A DNA stretch of 64,000 bases from Cellulomonas sp. HZM (GCF_000708885.1 NZ_JEOE01000008.1:54790-118789), one strand, 5' to 3'; counted from the first letter of the stretch, positions 1 through 9,364 are shown. Numbers and translations are program-made. The notes: generated from the letters alone by a model not told the origin.

Positions 1-1552
1 GCCCTCGAGCAGGATCAACAGGCTGTCGAGGTTCACCTCGGACGCCCAGCGCCGCACGAACCGTGCTGTGATTCGCCGCAAAACGAAGTCGGCCGATGAG
101 GATCACCGTTGGCGTGCCATGGCCGGGGATGTAAGCCCCGGAGGTGTCGATGACCGTCGTCAGGTCCACGGGGTAGTCGGCGTCGCGGCCCGAGAGGAAG
201 TCCTCGATGACCTTCCTACCGAACTCGCGCTTCATGAACGAGTTGGCGGTGATCTGACCGACGTAGCCCGCGCCGCCGTCGGTGCCCTGGCGCTTGGCGA
301 GGCGGAAGAACAGTTCCATGAAGGGCACGGACAGTGCGTACTGACGGTGGCACGTCGGGTACGCCGCGCGGTACGCCTTGGAGGCCGCTGGGTCTTTCGG
401 CACGATGTAGGGCGGGTTGCCGACGACCACGTGGTAGCGGCCGTGAGTGAGGATGCCGTGGTACTGCCTGAGGTCTTCAGAGGCGTACTCGTACGCGTCT
501 CCGCCGTCGCCGGAGAGGTCGAGCGTGTTCTGCGTCCCGCTCGCGCCCAGCAGCGAGTCGCCGATCGCCAGGTTCAGGTGGTACTCCGGGGCGGCCGTGA
601 GGGTGGTGTCGCCCGCGGTGCGCAAGGCGGCGATCGTGAGTCGGAACCGGGCGATCGCGACTGCGAAGGGGTTGAGGTCGACGCCGTGCACTGCCTTGAG
701 AGCGCGCTCGACGCGCACGCGGACCGGGGTGTTGGGCTCGCGTGCCCCGATCTCGTCGACGATGCGGCGGAACGCGCCGAGCAGGAAGTGGCCTGAGCCG
801 CACGTGGGGTCGATGAGGCGTAGGTCGGCGACACCGAACTCGGCGATCGCCGGTGTGAGCGTGCGGTCGAGGATGAACTCCTCGACGAACTCGGGGGTCT
901 GCAGCAGCGCGTAGGTCTTCTTCGCGTAGTCGGACAGGTCCTGGTAGAGGTCACCCAGGAAGCGGGTGTCGAGCGTCGGGTCGGTGAAGTCGTGCACCAG
1001 GGCGCCGGACTCGTCGGACGCGCGCCAGAACTCGAGCAGCGACTTGGCCGCGGGCTCCGACACGGTCATCCGGTAGACGAGGTTGTGGTCTCGGTCGAGC
1101 AGCGCCTTGCCCGCAGGCAGGGAGCCGAGTGCGTCGAACGCGAGGCGCAGCCAGTCGGTGGACAGGGCCGTCGGGACGCGCTCGTAGTGCCCCTGCTCGT
1201 TCTCCACCGCCTCACGCGTGCGGGCTCCCGGGCCGGCGATCCAGAGGGGATCCTGTCCCGCCGTCGGGTGGCCGGCCAGCAGGTGGTTGTCCTCGCAGAA
1301 GCGGACGAACGTGCAGGCCAGCACCCAGGCGACGGCGGCCTGCGCCACCTCGCCGTCACGCCACGACGCCCACGTCAGGGCGGTGCGCTCGCGCTCGACC
1401 GCGCCGTCGTACTCCCGGCGCAGGTTCGCGGACCAGTCGACCTCGGGGTCGTCGGACCGCTCGCGCAGGTCGGTCTCGAGCAGCGTGACGCGGCGGCGCA
1501 GCGCGGCGAGCAGCGTGCGATGGTCGGCGCGGGTGTCGGTCGTGGTGCTCAC
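1..1552 (-). CDS. pglX: BREX-2 adenine-specific DNA methyltransferase PglX (3' end outside window)
   Basis: This is the first 517 residues of a PglX-type N6-adenine DNA methyltransferase, the enzyme that modifies host DNA in type 2 BREX (Pgl) phage defence. Seen in the sequence: AdoMet-binding motif [10 protein letters not shown] at residues 248-256 and catalytic motif NPPY at 379-382, with a long helical N-terminal region before them, as in PglX. The frame stays open to the window edge and ends in a PglX-like stretch ([14 protein letters not shown]), so I see no frameshift. The GTG start at 1552 overlaps the pglW stop as GTGA, so the two genes are translationally coupled. Full-length PglX is about 1,200 residues, so more than half lies to the left. 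pglY, pglZ and other BREX genes would be expected there but cannot be seen. Confidence 0.88.
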   Translation of the reverse strand, partial: MSTTTDTRADHRTLLAALRRRVTLLETDLRERSDDPEVDWSANLRREYDGAVERERTALTWASWRDGEVAQAAVAWVLACTFVRFCEDNHLLAGHPTAGQDPLWIAGPGARTREAVENEQGHYERVPTALSTDWLRLAFDALGSLPAGKALLDRDHNLVYRMTVSEPAAKSLLEFWRASDESGALVHDFTDPTLDTRFLGDLYQDLSDYAKKTYALLQTPEFVEEFILDRTLTPAIAEFGVADLRLIDPTCGSGHFLLGAFRRIVDEIGAREPNTPVRVRVERALKAVHGVDLNPFAVAIARFRLTIAALRTAGDTTLTAAPEYHLNLAIGDSLLGASGTQNTLDLSGDGGDAYEYASEDLRQYHGILTHGRYHVVVGNPPYIVPKDPAASKAYRAAYPTCHRQYALSVPFMELFFRLAKRQGTDGGAGYVGQITANSFMKREFGRKVIEDFLSGRDADYPVDLTTVIDTSGAYIPGHGTPTVILIGRLRFAANHSTVRAALGVRGEPRQPVDPARG

Positions 1553-4500
1553 GCGAGTGCTCCGGTGATGGTGCGGGTGGTCAGGTCGTCGGGCACGTCG
1601 ATCCAGCCGTCGGCGCCCAGCGGAACCGGCCGGCCGTCCAGGGCCGGCACACGCTGCGACGGGCGGCGCGGCACCAGCAGCCAGCGGGCCGCGGGTCTCG
1701 GGCTCGCCTGGTCCAGAAGTCCCGAGACCAGGTGCGCCAGGCCGTACCGGGCCAGGGGGGCGGCCCGAACGAGCAGGAGCGGACGCTCGTCGGCGCCGAT
1801 CCGTGCCCACGGTCCGCCCATCGCCTCCGCGACCAGCCCGCACAGCATGGGCCAGTCGGGGTGGTCGGTGCGAGCGTCCGTGCCGAGCACCACCGACCAG
1901 TCGACGTGGTCGCGGTCGGCGAGCGCGTGCATCGCGGACAGCAGCTCCGCGGCGACGTCCACCACCGTCACGCCGTAGGCGTCGGCCAGGGCCGCGGCCG
2001 TCTCGTCGTGCACCCGCGGCGGCGCGCACAGCGTGAGAGCGGACGACGACGCGATGGAACGGCGCAGGTGCTGGTCCACGGCGTCCGCGGACTGCGTCGT
2101 CACGGCCTGCACCGAGGTCGACGACGCGGTCGACCGATGCGTCGGGCGCGCATAGTGCGCCCCGTCCCAGCGGACCGCGGGCAGCGCGGCCTGCACGAGC
2201 GCATCGAGCTCGGGGCGTGCCGGCAGCGACGACGCAGCCGGGAAGCGGGTCGCGACCCGGCGGCGGATCCCCGCCTCGCTGAGCGTCGGCGTGGTGACGG
2301 TGCGCAGGGCGATCTCGACCGCCTGCCGCGCGGTCAGCCGATCGGCGTAGAGCTCGTGCAGGCTCGACAGATGCGCGTCGCTGGTGGCCGCCGCGAGGCG
2401 TAGGAGGCGGTCGTCGCCGATCACCCGCGGGTCGCTCATCAGGCGTCCGAGCCGGGCGCGCAGCTCCGCGCGAGCCGTCGCCGCGGGGACCACCGCCTGC
2501 GTGCCGAGCACGGCTCCGACGGCCTCGGGGAGGGTCGCGGCCTCGTCCAGCAGCGCCGTGTGAGGGCGCAGCGCGAGCAGCACCAGGTCTCCCGAGCGGC
2601 GTACCGCGAAGGCGGGCTCGGGCGCCGCCTCGTCGGCCTCGATCACCGCCCGCACCAGGCCCGCCGCGTGCGCGTTGCGCGCGGGCCCCTCGGCGGTCGA
2701 GCCGTGCCGCAGCAGAAGAGCCGCGGCGACCTCGCGCAGGGTCCCGATGCGCTGCTCGTCCATCAGCACCGCGGCGACCTCGTCGTGGAGCTCCGCAACG
2801 AGCGGCGACTTCTGCCAGCGCGCCAGCGCGGCATCCAGGGCGTCGCCCACCGCGGCGCGCGTGGCACCGGTCGCGCGCGCGACATGGGCGGCGTCGGGCC
2901 ACACCGCATCGCCGTCCAGGCCCAGGACCACCTGCAGCAGCCGAGTGTGCTCGCCGTCGCGGGCCTTGGCCAGCGCGGCCAGCGTCGACTCCACACCCCG
3001 GTCCGCGGCGAGCGGGGTGGTCTCCTGCGTCGTCGTGGGCTGCGCTAGCAGGCGCGCCCGCCACTCGCGCTTGCGCCGCTGCACCTCCTTGCGCAGCTGC
3101 TCACCGAGCCCGGGCAGGCCGTTGATCTGCAGGGGCGAGGTACGCAGCAGCTCCCCGACGGTCGTCGCGTCGAGGCGCGACAGCGCCGACAGGGCGCGCG
3201 CGGAGAGGCCCGCAGCCGCGAGCGGCGTGTCGAGCGTCGCCGCGGCGGCCGCTTGGTCGCGAGTCGCGTCGTCGTCGTCGCCCGCCTGCTCGTCGAGCGC
3301 GGCGAACACCGCCCGCCACGCCGCCGCCATCGCCACCGCGTCGGCGAACCGGTCGCCCGCCGCCGGTGCCAGTGCACGGCGGAAGAACGCCGCCATCGCC
3401 GGGGCCACAGCGGCCTCGAACATCGGCTCGTCGACCACCACGCGGTCGGTCGCGCTCGCCGGCGCCAGGTCCCCGTCCGCCCACCACGGCGCGTTCGTCG
3501 TGGCCATCTCGTAGAGGGTCACGGCCACCGCGTACAGCTCGGCGGCGCGGTCGAACCGCGGTCGGCGGGCCGCAGGCGGGACGTCCGTGCGGCCCAGGTA
3601 CGGGTCCAGGTACCCGCGCGTGCCGGATCCGACGTGCTCCAGCGGCTCGCGCGCGAGCGACAGGTCGAACAGGACGAGGCGGGGGCGGCGCGTGCTCGGG
3701 TCCTGGCCCACGCCGATGTTGGCGGGCTTCACGTCCCGGTGGAACACACCCTGGCCGTCCAGGTGGGCCACCGCGTCGAGCAACTGGCCGCCGAACCGCT
3801 CCAGCTCGTCCAGCGGCGAGCGTCCCTTGGCCTCGAGCCACCCCGCGAGGGTCTGCTTGCCCGCGTCGGACAGCAGCAACGCGCGCCGGTCGCCGACGTG
3901 GAGCGGCCCGTCGAGCAGCGTCACGACGTTCGGATGCCGCCCGATCTTGGTCAGCACCGCGGCTTCGTCGTCCAGCCGCGCGGCGGCCGAGTCGTCGCGG
4001 GCCACCTTGAGGACCACGCCCTCGCGGGTCACGTCCGCGGTCACCTCGTCGACGAGCAGCGCCGTGCCCGTCGAGCCGGTACCCCGGGTGCCGCGCACGA
4101 TGAACCGGTCGTCGATCGCGTCACCGATCGCCGCGTCGAGCGGGTCGGGGGCCGCGGGCCGTTCGTCGGCCGGAGCGTCGTGCGCCGGTGCGGTGAGCTC
4201 GTCCTCCGCCGCGTCGAGGCCTGCGAGGAAGTCGTCGACACCCGTGAGGCGGTCCGCCTCGACGCGTGCGGTCGCCTCGCACACCAGGTCAGCCAAGCAG
4301 TCCGCGATGTCGGGGTCGGCGCGGCGCGGGTCGAGGGCCTTGTCCGCCGAGAGGCTCTGCTCGAGCTCGGCGAGCGAGGACGCCGGCGCCTTGCCGGTGA
4401 GGACGAGGTAGGCCAGCGCGCCCAGGCCGTAGACGTCGAGCGGGATCGCGGGCGCGTCGACGCTGCCCGCGTGCAGCTCGGGGGCCAGGTACACCCACGA

Positions 4501-5685
4501 CGACGTGTCCACCGCGGTCCGCACGTCCGACGTGCCGAAGGACGTCGCAGTCGGCGCTGCCGTGGTGGTCGTCGGCGTGCGGCGCCCGGTCTGCCAGTCG
4601 CGGACGACGACCTGGGGCGAGCGGCCCGGGCGCACGTAGACCTGCCGTGGCGTCAGGGCCCGGTGCACCAGCCGGCGTTGGTGTGCATAGCGCAGGGCCT
4701 CCGCGAGCTGGCGGACCAGCGACAGACGGCCGTCCAGACCGAGCGTGCGACCGTGCTCGGCCATGAACGCGTCGAGAGGGACGTCCCGCTCGTCGTACTC
4801 GAACAGCAGCGCCGGGCCCAGGTCCGACTCGGGCACCAGCTCGAGCGGCGCCGCGATGCCCGGGTGCGTGATGCCCTGCGTGAAGACGAACTCTCGGCGT
4901 GCGGCGCGCGCGACGTCGTCGCGCTGCTGCTGCGGCGCGCCGGGCGGGACCGTGAAGATCCGCACGCGACGGCGCACGTCCTTCAACGTCGGATGCTGCG
5001 CCAGCACGTCGTGCCAGCCCGGTCCCTCGGCGAGTGCGTCCGCCGACTCCACCGAGTAGATGCCCACCATGCGCGTGCGCGGCGTCGCGACGAAACCCGC
5101 GTGCTGCAGGAGCTGTCGGATCCTCGTCGCGCCCGGGCCGTCCACCAGCGTGCGGTGCGTGCCGGACGAGGGCGGCCGCTCGAGCACGCCGCGCAGCGTG
5201 CTCGACAGGCCTGCCACCTCGAAACCGTCCAGCGCGACGACCTGGGCCTGCAGCTCCGGCGCGAGCTCCAGCCTCGAGCCGCGTCCGTGCAGCACCACCA
5301 ACGGCTCGATCCACGGAACCGTGCTGCCCCGGGGTGCCCGCTGGCTCAGCAGGCTGCGCAGTCGCTTGGCCTTGAGGTCCGTGGCGTACAGGGGATTGCG
5401 TTCGGTGCGGACGGAGCCCGTGGGGCTGGTCAGGCGCCACGACTGCTGGTCGCCGACGATCCGGCCGTGCCAGCCTTTGAGCTCGACGAGGAAGAACCCC
5501 ACCCGGCTCAGCAGCAACAGGTCGACCTCGGCCGTGCGGCCCTGCAGGTCGACGAACGACACGTTGGCCCACGCGTGCGTCACGGCGTCGTTCGGCAACA
5601 GTGCGCGGATCGCTGCGAGCGCCTGCTCCTCACCGGGGCCGGCGGGTTCGCCGAGCGAGCGCCACTGGCTCGACGACGTGTCCAT
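1549..5685 (-). CDS. pglW: BREX-2 serine/threonine kinase PglW (NERD + two kinase-like domains)
   Basis: A 1,378-residue protein with the architecture of PglW, the kinase of type 2 BREX/Pgl. Seen: an N-terminal NERD nuclease-related domain (about 35-130, with EVDLLLL then VELKGW); a first kinase-like domain (about 215-500) whose catalytic loop reads HRALTPRQ at 341, lacking the catalytic Asp, so probably a pseudokinase; and a second kinase domain (about 520-780) with HRDVKPAN at 649 and DLS in place of DFG. Residues about 824-865 (LSARALSAL...TVGELL...LPGLGEQL) resemble the helix-hairpin-helix C-terminal domain of RNA polymerase alpha. The ATG start follows GAGGAAG. It overlaps pglX by 4 bases and lies 118 bases downstream of the sigma-fusion gene. 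Family assignment is confident; the alpha-CTD likeness is my reading. Confidence 0.9.
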   Translation of the reverse strand: MDTSSSQWRSLGEPAGPGEEQALAAIRALLPNDAVTHAWANVSFVDLQGRTAEVDLLLLSRVGFFLVELKGWHGRIVGDQQSWRLTSPTGSVRTERNPLYATDLKAKRLRSLLSQRAPRGSTVPWIEPLVVLHGRGSRLELAPELQAQVVALDGFEVAGLSSTLRGVLERPPSSGTHRTLVDGPGATRIRQLLQHAGFVATPRTRMVGIYSVESADALAEGPGWHDVLAQHPTLKDVRRRVRIFTVPPGAPQQQRDDVARAARREFVFTQGITHPGIAAPLELVPESDLGPALLFEYDERDVPLDAFMAEHGRTLGLDGRLSLVRQLAEALRYAHQRRLVHRALTPRQVYVRPGRSPQVVVRDWQTGRRTPTTTTAAPTATSFGTSDVRTAVDTSSWVYLAPELHAGSVDAPAIPLDVYGLGALAYLVLTGKAPASSLAELEQSLSADKALDPRRADPDIADCLADLVCEATARVEADRLTGVDDFLAGLDAAEDELTAPAHDAPADERPAAPDPLDAAIGDAIDDRFIVRGTRGTGSTGTALLVDEVTADVTREGVVLKVARDDSAAARLDDEAAVLTKIGRHPNVVTLLDGPLHVGDRRALLLSDAGKQTLAGWLEAKGRSPLDELERFGGQLLDAVAHLDGQGVFHRDVKPANIGVGQDPSTRRPRLVLFDLSLAREPLEHVGSGTRGYLDPYLGRTDVPPAARRPRFDRAAELYAVAVTLYEMATTNAPWWADGDLAPASATDRVVVDEPMFEAAVAPAMAAFFRRALAPAAGDRFADAVAMAAAWRAVFAALDEQAGDDDDATRDQAAAAATLDTPLAAAGLSARALSALSRLDATTVGELLRTSPLQINGLPGLGEQLRKEVQRRKREWRARLLAQPTTTQETTPLAADRGVESTLAALAKARDGEHTRLLQVVLGLDGDAVWPDAAHVARATGATRAAVGDALDAALARWQKSPLVAELHDEVAAVLMDEQRIGTLREVAAALLLRHGSTAEGPARNAHAAGLVRAVIEADEAAPEPAFAVRRSGDLVLLALRPHTALLDEAATLPEAVGAVLGTQAVVPAATARAELRARLGRLMSDPRVIGDDRLLRLAAATSDAHLSSLHELYADRLTARQAVEIALRTVTTPTLSEAGIRRRVATRFPAASSLPARPELDALVQAALPAVRWDGAHYARPTHRSTASSTSVQAVTTQSADAVDQHLRRSIASSSALTLCAPPRVHDETAAALADAYGVTVVDVAAELLSAMHALADRDHVDWSVVLGTDARTDHPDWPMLCGLVAEAMGGPWARIGADERPLLLVRAAPLARYGLAHLVSGLLDQASPRPAARWLLVPRRPSQRVPALDGRPVPLGADGWIDVPDDLTTRTITGALA

Positions 5686-5771
5686 GCGGTGGCTTCCTCG
5701 CTCCCTGCTCTGTGTGCTGCGCTTGACGATCCTGCCAGTAGTCGCGGCGCTTGGAAGCGATCGATGTCGAA

Positions 5772-5800
5772 CCGGACCGGAGTGTCCAGATTTGGTCCGG
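5772..5800 (-). terminator. Short hairpin between the sigma-fusion gene and pglW
   Basis: Arms CCGGACC (5772-5778) and GGTCCGG (5794-5800) are perfect complements around a 15-base loop, only a few bases past the stop of the sigma-fusion gene. There is no obvious U-tract, so this may be a weak terminator or attenuator between the fusion gene and pglW. Confidence 0.4.
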
Positions 5801-5803
5801 CGC

Positions 5804-8062
5804 CTACGAGGTCTCGTCGCCGACTTCTGGGGCGGGCGCGATGTCCAGAGCGCTTCTGAGCGCGTCCCCGAGAACGGAGCCGCGCAGCTCCTCCATGGTC
5901 TTCTTCTCGATCTGGCGGATCCGCTCGCGCGTGACGCCGTAGACCTTGCCGATCTCGTCGAGCGTCCTCGTCTCGCCGTCGGCGAGCCCGAAGCGAAGCA
6001 TGATCACGCCCCGCTCTCGCGGGCCGAGCGCGTCGAGGACCTTGCGGACGTCCGCACGGAGGAGGTTGCCGAACAAGACCTCGTCGGGGCCTTCGTCGGG
6101 GAGGTCGTCGATGATCGCGTGACCTAGGGGGATCGTCCAACGAGTCCCGTCCCAGGTCGCATCGGGGATCTCGTCCACCGTCGCGGCGACGGGTTCGTCG
6201 AGCGACCTCAGGGGCGCGGACCAGGTCAGAAGGTCGATGACGGTTGTCCGGTCGAGGTCGGTCGCGGCGGCGAGCACGGCGGTGCTGGGCAGCGACGCAC
6301 GGGTCGCGGTGTATGCCCTCTGCGCCGCCCGGACCTTGCGCACGTTCTCGAACACGTGGACCGGCAGCCGGATCGTGCGGCCACGGTCGGCGATCCCGCG
6401 CGTGATGCTCTGCCTGATCCACCACGTCGCAAAGGTGGAGAACTTGTACCCCAGACGGTGGTCGAACCGCTCGACGGACCGGATCAGTCCGAGGTTTCCC
6501 TCCTGCACGATGTCGAGGAGCTCCATCCCGTACCCGCTGTACCGCTTCGCGATCGACACGACGAGTCGAAGGTTTGCCTCGAGAAGGTGGTCCGTGGCTC
6601 GTCGTCCGTCGTGGACGAGCCACTCGAGCTCGCGGCGCAGCCTGCGCTCGGTCGTCGCACCGCTCTCCAGGCGCTCGCGCGCGAACAGACCCGCCTCGAT
6701 GCGCTTCGCGAGCGCGACCTCCTGCGCCGCCGTGAGGAGCGGGACCTTGCCGATCGCGCGGAGGTAGTCCTTGACCGGGTCGGTCGTCGGCCCGGGCGTC
6801 GTGAGCACGGGCAGCGGCTCGTCGTCGGCGTCCGTCGGCGACGGTTCGGACGGGGGCGGCCGGGGGACGGTCGCTTGCGGCGCAGGCGTCTGGGGCGCCG
6901 TCGGTGGTGGTGGCGAAGGGATCGCGGGCCGCGACGCCTCGTGCGGAACCTGCCTCGCGACGCGCCCAACGAAGGCGACGAGTGCTGTCAGGTCCTGACG
7001 GCGCGCGAGCGGTGCACGGGCATCGCGCGAGGAGAACGCGTTCGAGGCCCACCAGAACTCGCTCAGCGGTAGCTGCATGTGCGGGGCGAGCAGCGCGAAT
7101 ACTCGGCGCACCTCCGCGTCGCCGCCCGCTCGTGACGCCTCGCCTTGCACAGCCAGCACGTGGAACGAGCCGGCGAGCACCCGCAACATCGTCACGGAGC
7201 CGAGCAGGCTCGACTGACGCAGTTCGCTCGGAGTGAGCTGGTCCTCGGCGACGTCGGCAAGGTCGTCGAACCCGACGACGAGGGCGTCGAGGAACAGCTC
7301 CCCCAGGGCGTGCGCCGCCGCGTCGTCGAGCGACCGAGCGCGCTCCGTGGTGACCCAGCCGTTGATGCCGAGGACGGCGGCGGTCACGACGTCGACGACG
7401 TTCTGCAACGACAGCAGGGTGAACCGCTTGGCCGCCACACGGTCGTTCTCGAAGTCCACCCTCCCGGCCAGCAGCGGATGCTCCTCGGCCAACCGCCGCG
7501 CGGCCCGATGGATCGGCGCTCGCTTGTCGAACCCGGCCGAGAGCGACTTCGAGATCCCCTTGGCGTTGGCGGCGATGTCGAAGAAGTACTGCTTGTGCTC
7601 CTCGATGCCGACGCCCTCGAGGATCTCCACCGTCACGGACTCCGCGGAGAGTCGCTCGTGGTGCTCTCCCACATGCCCGCTGAGCAGATGCCACCCCAGC
7701 GTGCGGTGCTGGCCGTCGAGGATCTGCAGCCCGGACGCGCTCGGGCCCGGGAGGCGCAGGATGCCGGCAATCAGGCCGCCGCTCTGGCTGATCGGCTCGA
7801 ACCAGGGGTCGAGGACCTCGGGTGTGTCGGTGAGCAGTGGCGGTGCGACCCAGCGGCGGTTGGCGAGCCAGTAGTCCGCGAACTCCGTGGCGTGCCGGAG
7901 CGACACGCGGCGGTTGCCGGTGAACGGCTCGTCGGGGTCCGGGATCGGTAGGACGTCGGCCAGGCGCGCGAGGGGCACCGCAACCGTGTAGAGGCGAGTG
8001 CCCGCGCGCTCGAACCGCTGCGCCAGGAGCTCTGCCCCCAGCGGCGGCACCAGGCCCGGCAT
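5804..8062 (-). CDS. DGQHR (DndB-like) domain fused to a principal-type sigma-70 factor
   Basis: A 752-residue two-part protein. Residues 1-370 form a DGQHR module: ILDGQHRT at 114-121, then the FFDIAANAKGISKSL region typical of the DndB-like family found in DNA-modification and defence loci. A Pro-rich linker (about 380-425) follows. Residues 427-735 are a sigma-70 factor: region 1.2 (DPVKDYLRAIG), region 2 (LRLVVSIAKRY, DIVQEGNLGLIRSVERFD, KFSTFATWWIRQ), a shortened and diverged region 3, and region 4 with helix GVTRERIRQIEKK at 709-721. The promoter-reading helices are close to those of RpoD/HrdB, so it may read ordinary TTGACA/TATAAT-type promoters. The ATG at 8062 follows GAGGGG. It lies directly upstream of pglW on the same strand, suggesting a transcriptional controller of the BREX locus, perhaps one sensing DNA or phage through the DGQHR part. 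That role is inference. Confidence 0.85.
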   Translation of the reverse strand: MPGLVPPLGAELLAQRFERAGTRLYTVAVPLARLADVLPIPDPDEPFTGNRRVSLRHATEFADYWLANRRWVAPPLLTDTPEVLDPWFEPISQSGGLIAGILRLPGPSASGLQILDGQHRTLGWHLLSGHVGEHHERLSAESVTVEILEGVGIEEHKQYFFDIAANAKGISKSLSAGFDKRAPIHRAARRLAEEHPLLAGRVDFENDRVAAKRFTLLSLQNVVDVVTAAVLGINGWVTTERARSLDDAAAHALGELFLDALVVGFDDLADVAEDQLTPSELRQSSLLGSVTMLRVLAGSFHVLAVQGEASRAGGDAEVRRVFALLAPHMQLPLSEFWWASNAFSSRDARAPLARRQDLTALVAFVGRVARQVPHEASRPAIPSPPPPTAPQTPAPQATVPRPPPSEPSPTDADDEPLPVLTTPGPTTDPVKDYLRAIGKVPLLTAAQEVALAKRIEAGLFARERLESGATTERRLRRELEWLVHDGRRATDHLLEANLRLVVSIAKRYSGYGMELLDIVQEGNLGLIRSVERFDHRLGYKFSTFATWWIRQSITRGIADRGRTIRLPVHVFENVRKVRAAQRAYTATRASLPSTAVLAAATDLDRTTVIDLLTWSAPLRSLDEPVAATVDEIPDATWDGTRWTIPLGHAIIDDLPDEGPDEVLFGNLLRADVRKVLDALGPRERGVIMLRFGLADGETRTLDEIGKVYGVTRERIRQIEKKTMEELRGSVLGDALRSALDIAPAPEVGDETS

Positions 8063-8191
8063 ACGTCCCCTCGTTCCTCACTGCTGCGTGCAGACGTCCG
8101 CCGCCCGCTGCGCATGATCATCGTCGCCACCACTGACATCGGAACGACGTGCGAGAAGCTGAAGCGACGCCTCAAGTCTGTGGTGGGCCGT

Positions 8192-8253
8192 CGCCGACCA
8201 AGCAGTTCGTCACGCCGTGGGCGTCTATGGCGTGACGAACTGCTTGCTCGGCG
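8192..8253. terminator. Long perfect hairpin (CAAGC family) 3' of the LacI gene
   Basis: An 18-base perfect inverted repeat: left arm 8199-8216 starting CAAGCAGTTCG, right arm 8229-8246, 12-base loop. After one mismatch, six more pairs extend the stem to 8192-8253. It lies just past the stop of the minus-strand lacI-type gene and before the sigma-fusion promoter, so it probably ends transcription of the regulator. It shares the CAAGC core with hairpins near 56600 and 63380. Confidence 0.6.
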
Positions 8254-8278
8254 TCGGGGGGCGGCGTCGGTGTCCGGG

Positions 8279-9286
8279 TCAGGAGCTCGGTGGGGCCGTC
8301 GACGAGCGTTCGATCAGCGACGTCGACAGCTCGACCCGGCCCGCGTCCTCGTCGGGCCGGCGCTGCAGCAGCATGCGCGTCGCGGTGGCCGCCATCTCGA
8401 ACAGCGGCTGGCGCACGGTGGTGAGCCGCGGCCACACCCACTCGCACACCTCGGTGTCGTCGAACCCGACCACCGAGAGGTCCTCCGGGACGCGCAGCCC
8501 GCGCGCCCGTGCGACGTCGTACACGCCCGCGGCCTGCTGGTCGGAGCCCGCGAAGATCGCCGTGGGCGGCTCGGGCAGCGCGAGCAGGTGCGCCGCGCCG
8601 GCCTCGCCGCCGCCCTGCAGGAAGTCGCCGTAGCGGACCAGCTCCTCGTCGAGCGGGATCCCGGCGCGCTGCAGGGCCGAGCGGTAGCCGTCGAGACGGT
8701 CGCGCGCGCACGCCAGGTCGGCCGGGCCGGTGATGATGCCGATGCGGCGGTGGCCGAGCGCCAGCAGGTGCTCGGTCGCGGACAGGCCGCCCGCCCAGTT
8801 GGTCGCGGCGACGGTCGGAACGTTGCGGTCGGACGCGCCCACGGGGTCGACGAGCACGTACGGCGCGCCGAGCCGGCGCAGCTCCTCGGCCGCGCCGGGC
8901 TGCAGCTCGGACACCACGAGCACCACGCCGTCCGTGCGCCGCGCGGCGAGGTGCGAGATCCAGTGCTTGTTGCCGACCCGCCGCCCGTGCGTCGCGGTCA
9001 CGACGAGCCCGACGCCCGCGCGGGCGGCCTCCGCCTCGGCGCCGCGCACCAGCTCGTTGGCCCACATCGAGTCGAGGTCGCGGATCACGAGGTCGACGAG
9101 GCCCACGGGCTTGCGCCGCTCGCCGCCGCGTCGCCGGTAGCCGTGCTCCTCGAGCAGCTCGCGCACGCGGTCGCGCGTCTCGCCCGAGACCCCCTCGCGG
9201 CCGTTGAGCACCTTCGAGACGGTCGGCACGGAGACCCCGGCCAGGTCGGCGATCTGGGAGATCGTCACGCGCTGCGTCGTCGTCAC
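8279..9286 (-). CDS. LacI-family transcriptional repressor
   Basis: A LacI/GalR-family repressor of 335 residues. The N-terminal helix-turn-helix is clear (ISQIADLAGVSVPTVSKVLNG), followed by the periplasmic-binding-protein-like sugar domain (VGLVDLVI, DGVVLV, HLLALGHRRIGIITG, FAGSDQQA, VVGFDD). An in-frame GTG at 9346 would add 20 residues, but it has no ribosome site. I chose the GTG at 9286 because GAGGA lies 8-9 bases before it. It is divergent from the sugar ABC transporter and GH3 operon starting at 9512, so it very likely represses that operon until a beta-glucoside or its breakdown product binds. The exact ligand cannot be read from the sequence. Confidence 0.9.
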   Translation of the reverse strand: MTTTQRVTISQIADLAGVSVPTVSKVLNGREGVSGETRDRVRELLEEHGYRRRGGERRKPVGLVDLVIRDLDSMWANELVRGAEAEAARAGVGLVVTATHGRRVGNKHWISHLAARRTDGVVLVVSELQPGAAEELRRLGAPYVLVDPVGASDRNVPTVAATNWAGGLSATEHLLALGHRRIGIITGPADLACARDRLDGYRSALQRAGIPLDEELVRYGDFLQGGGEAGAAHLLALPEPPTAIFAGSDQQAAGVYDVARARGLRVPEDLSVVGFDDTEVCEWVWPRLTTVRQPLFEMAATATRMLLQRRPDEDAGRVELSTSLIERSSTAPPSS

Positions 9287-9348
9287 GGCGGCGTCCTCGC
9301 TCGTCGGGCCGCAGTCGGCGGCGGGTGTGAGGGTCGAGAAGGTCACGG

Positions 9349-9364
9349 AACGATCTCGATAGTT
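9349..9364. promoter_or_regulatory. Candidate LacI operator (imperfect palindrome)
   Basis: AACGATCTCGATAGTT is symmetric at 12 of 16 positions, the usual size and form of a LacI-family operator. It lies between the divergent repressor gene and the transporter operon, upstream of the proposed transporter promoter and in the leader of the repressor gene. Binding is inferred from position and symmetry only. Confidence 0.4.

Noticed and set aside
1..120. A possible frameshift near the left edge of pglX, since another frame also reads plausibly
   Set aside because: The original frame stays open and gives the family-like [14 protein letters not shown] stretch; no shift is needed.
3253..5859. An 868-codon plus-strand frame opposite pglW
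   Set aside because: It is antisense with Arg-rich noise. The minus frame carries kinase and NERD motifs.
5580..8081. An 833-codon minus-strand frame overlapping the sigma fusion
   Set aside because: It is a +1 shadow of the real frame with Arg/Pro-rich composition and no motif.
8082..8191. A small RNA or tRNA gene between the sigma fusion and the LacI gene
   Set aside because: No cloverleaf or other known RNA fold could be drawn. Only the later hairpin is structured.
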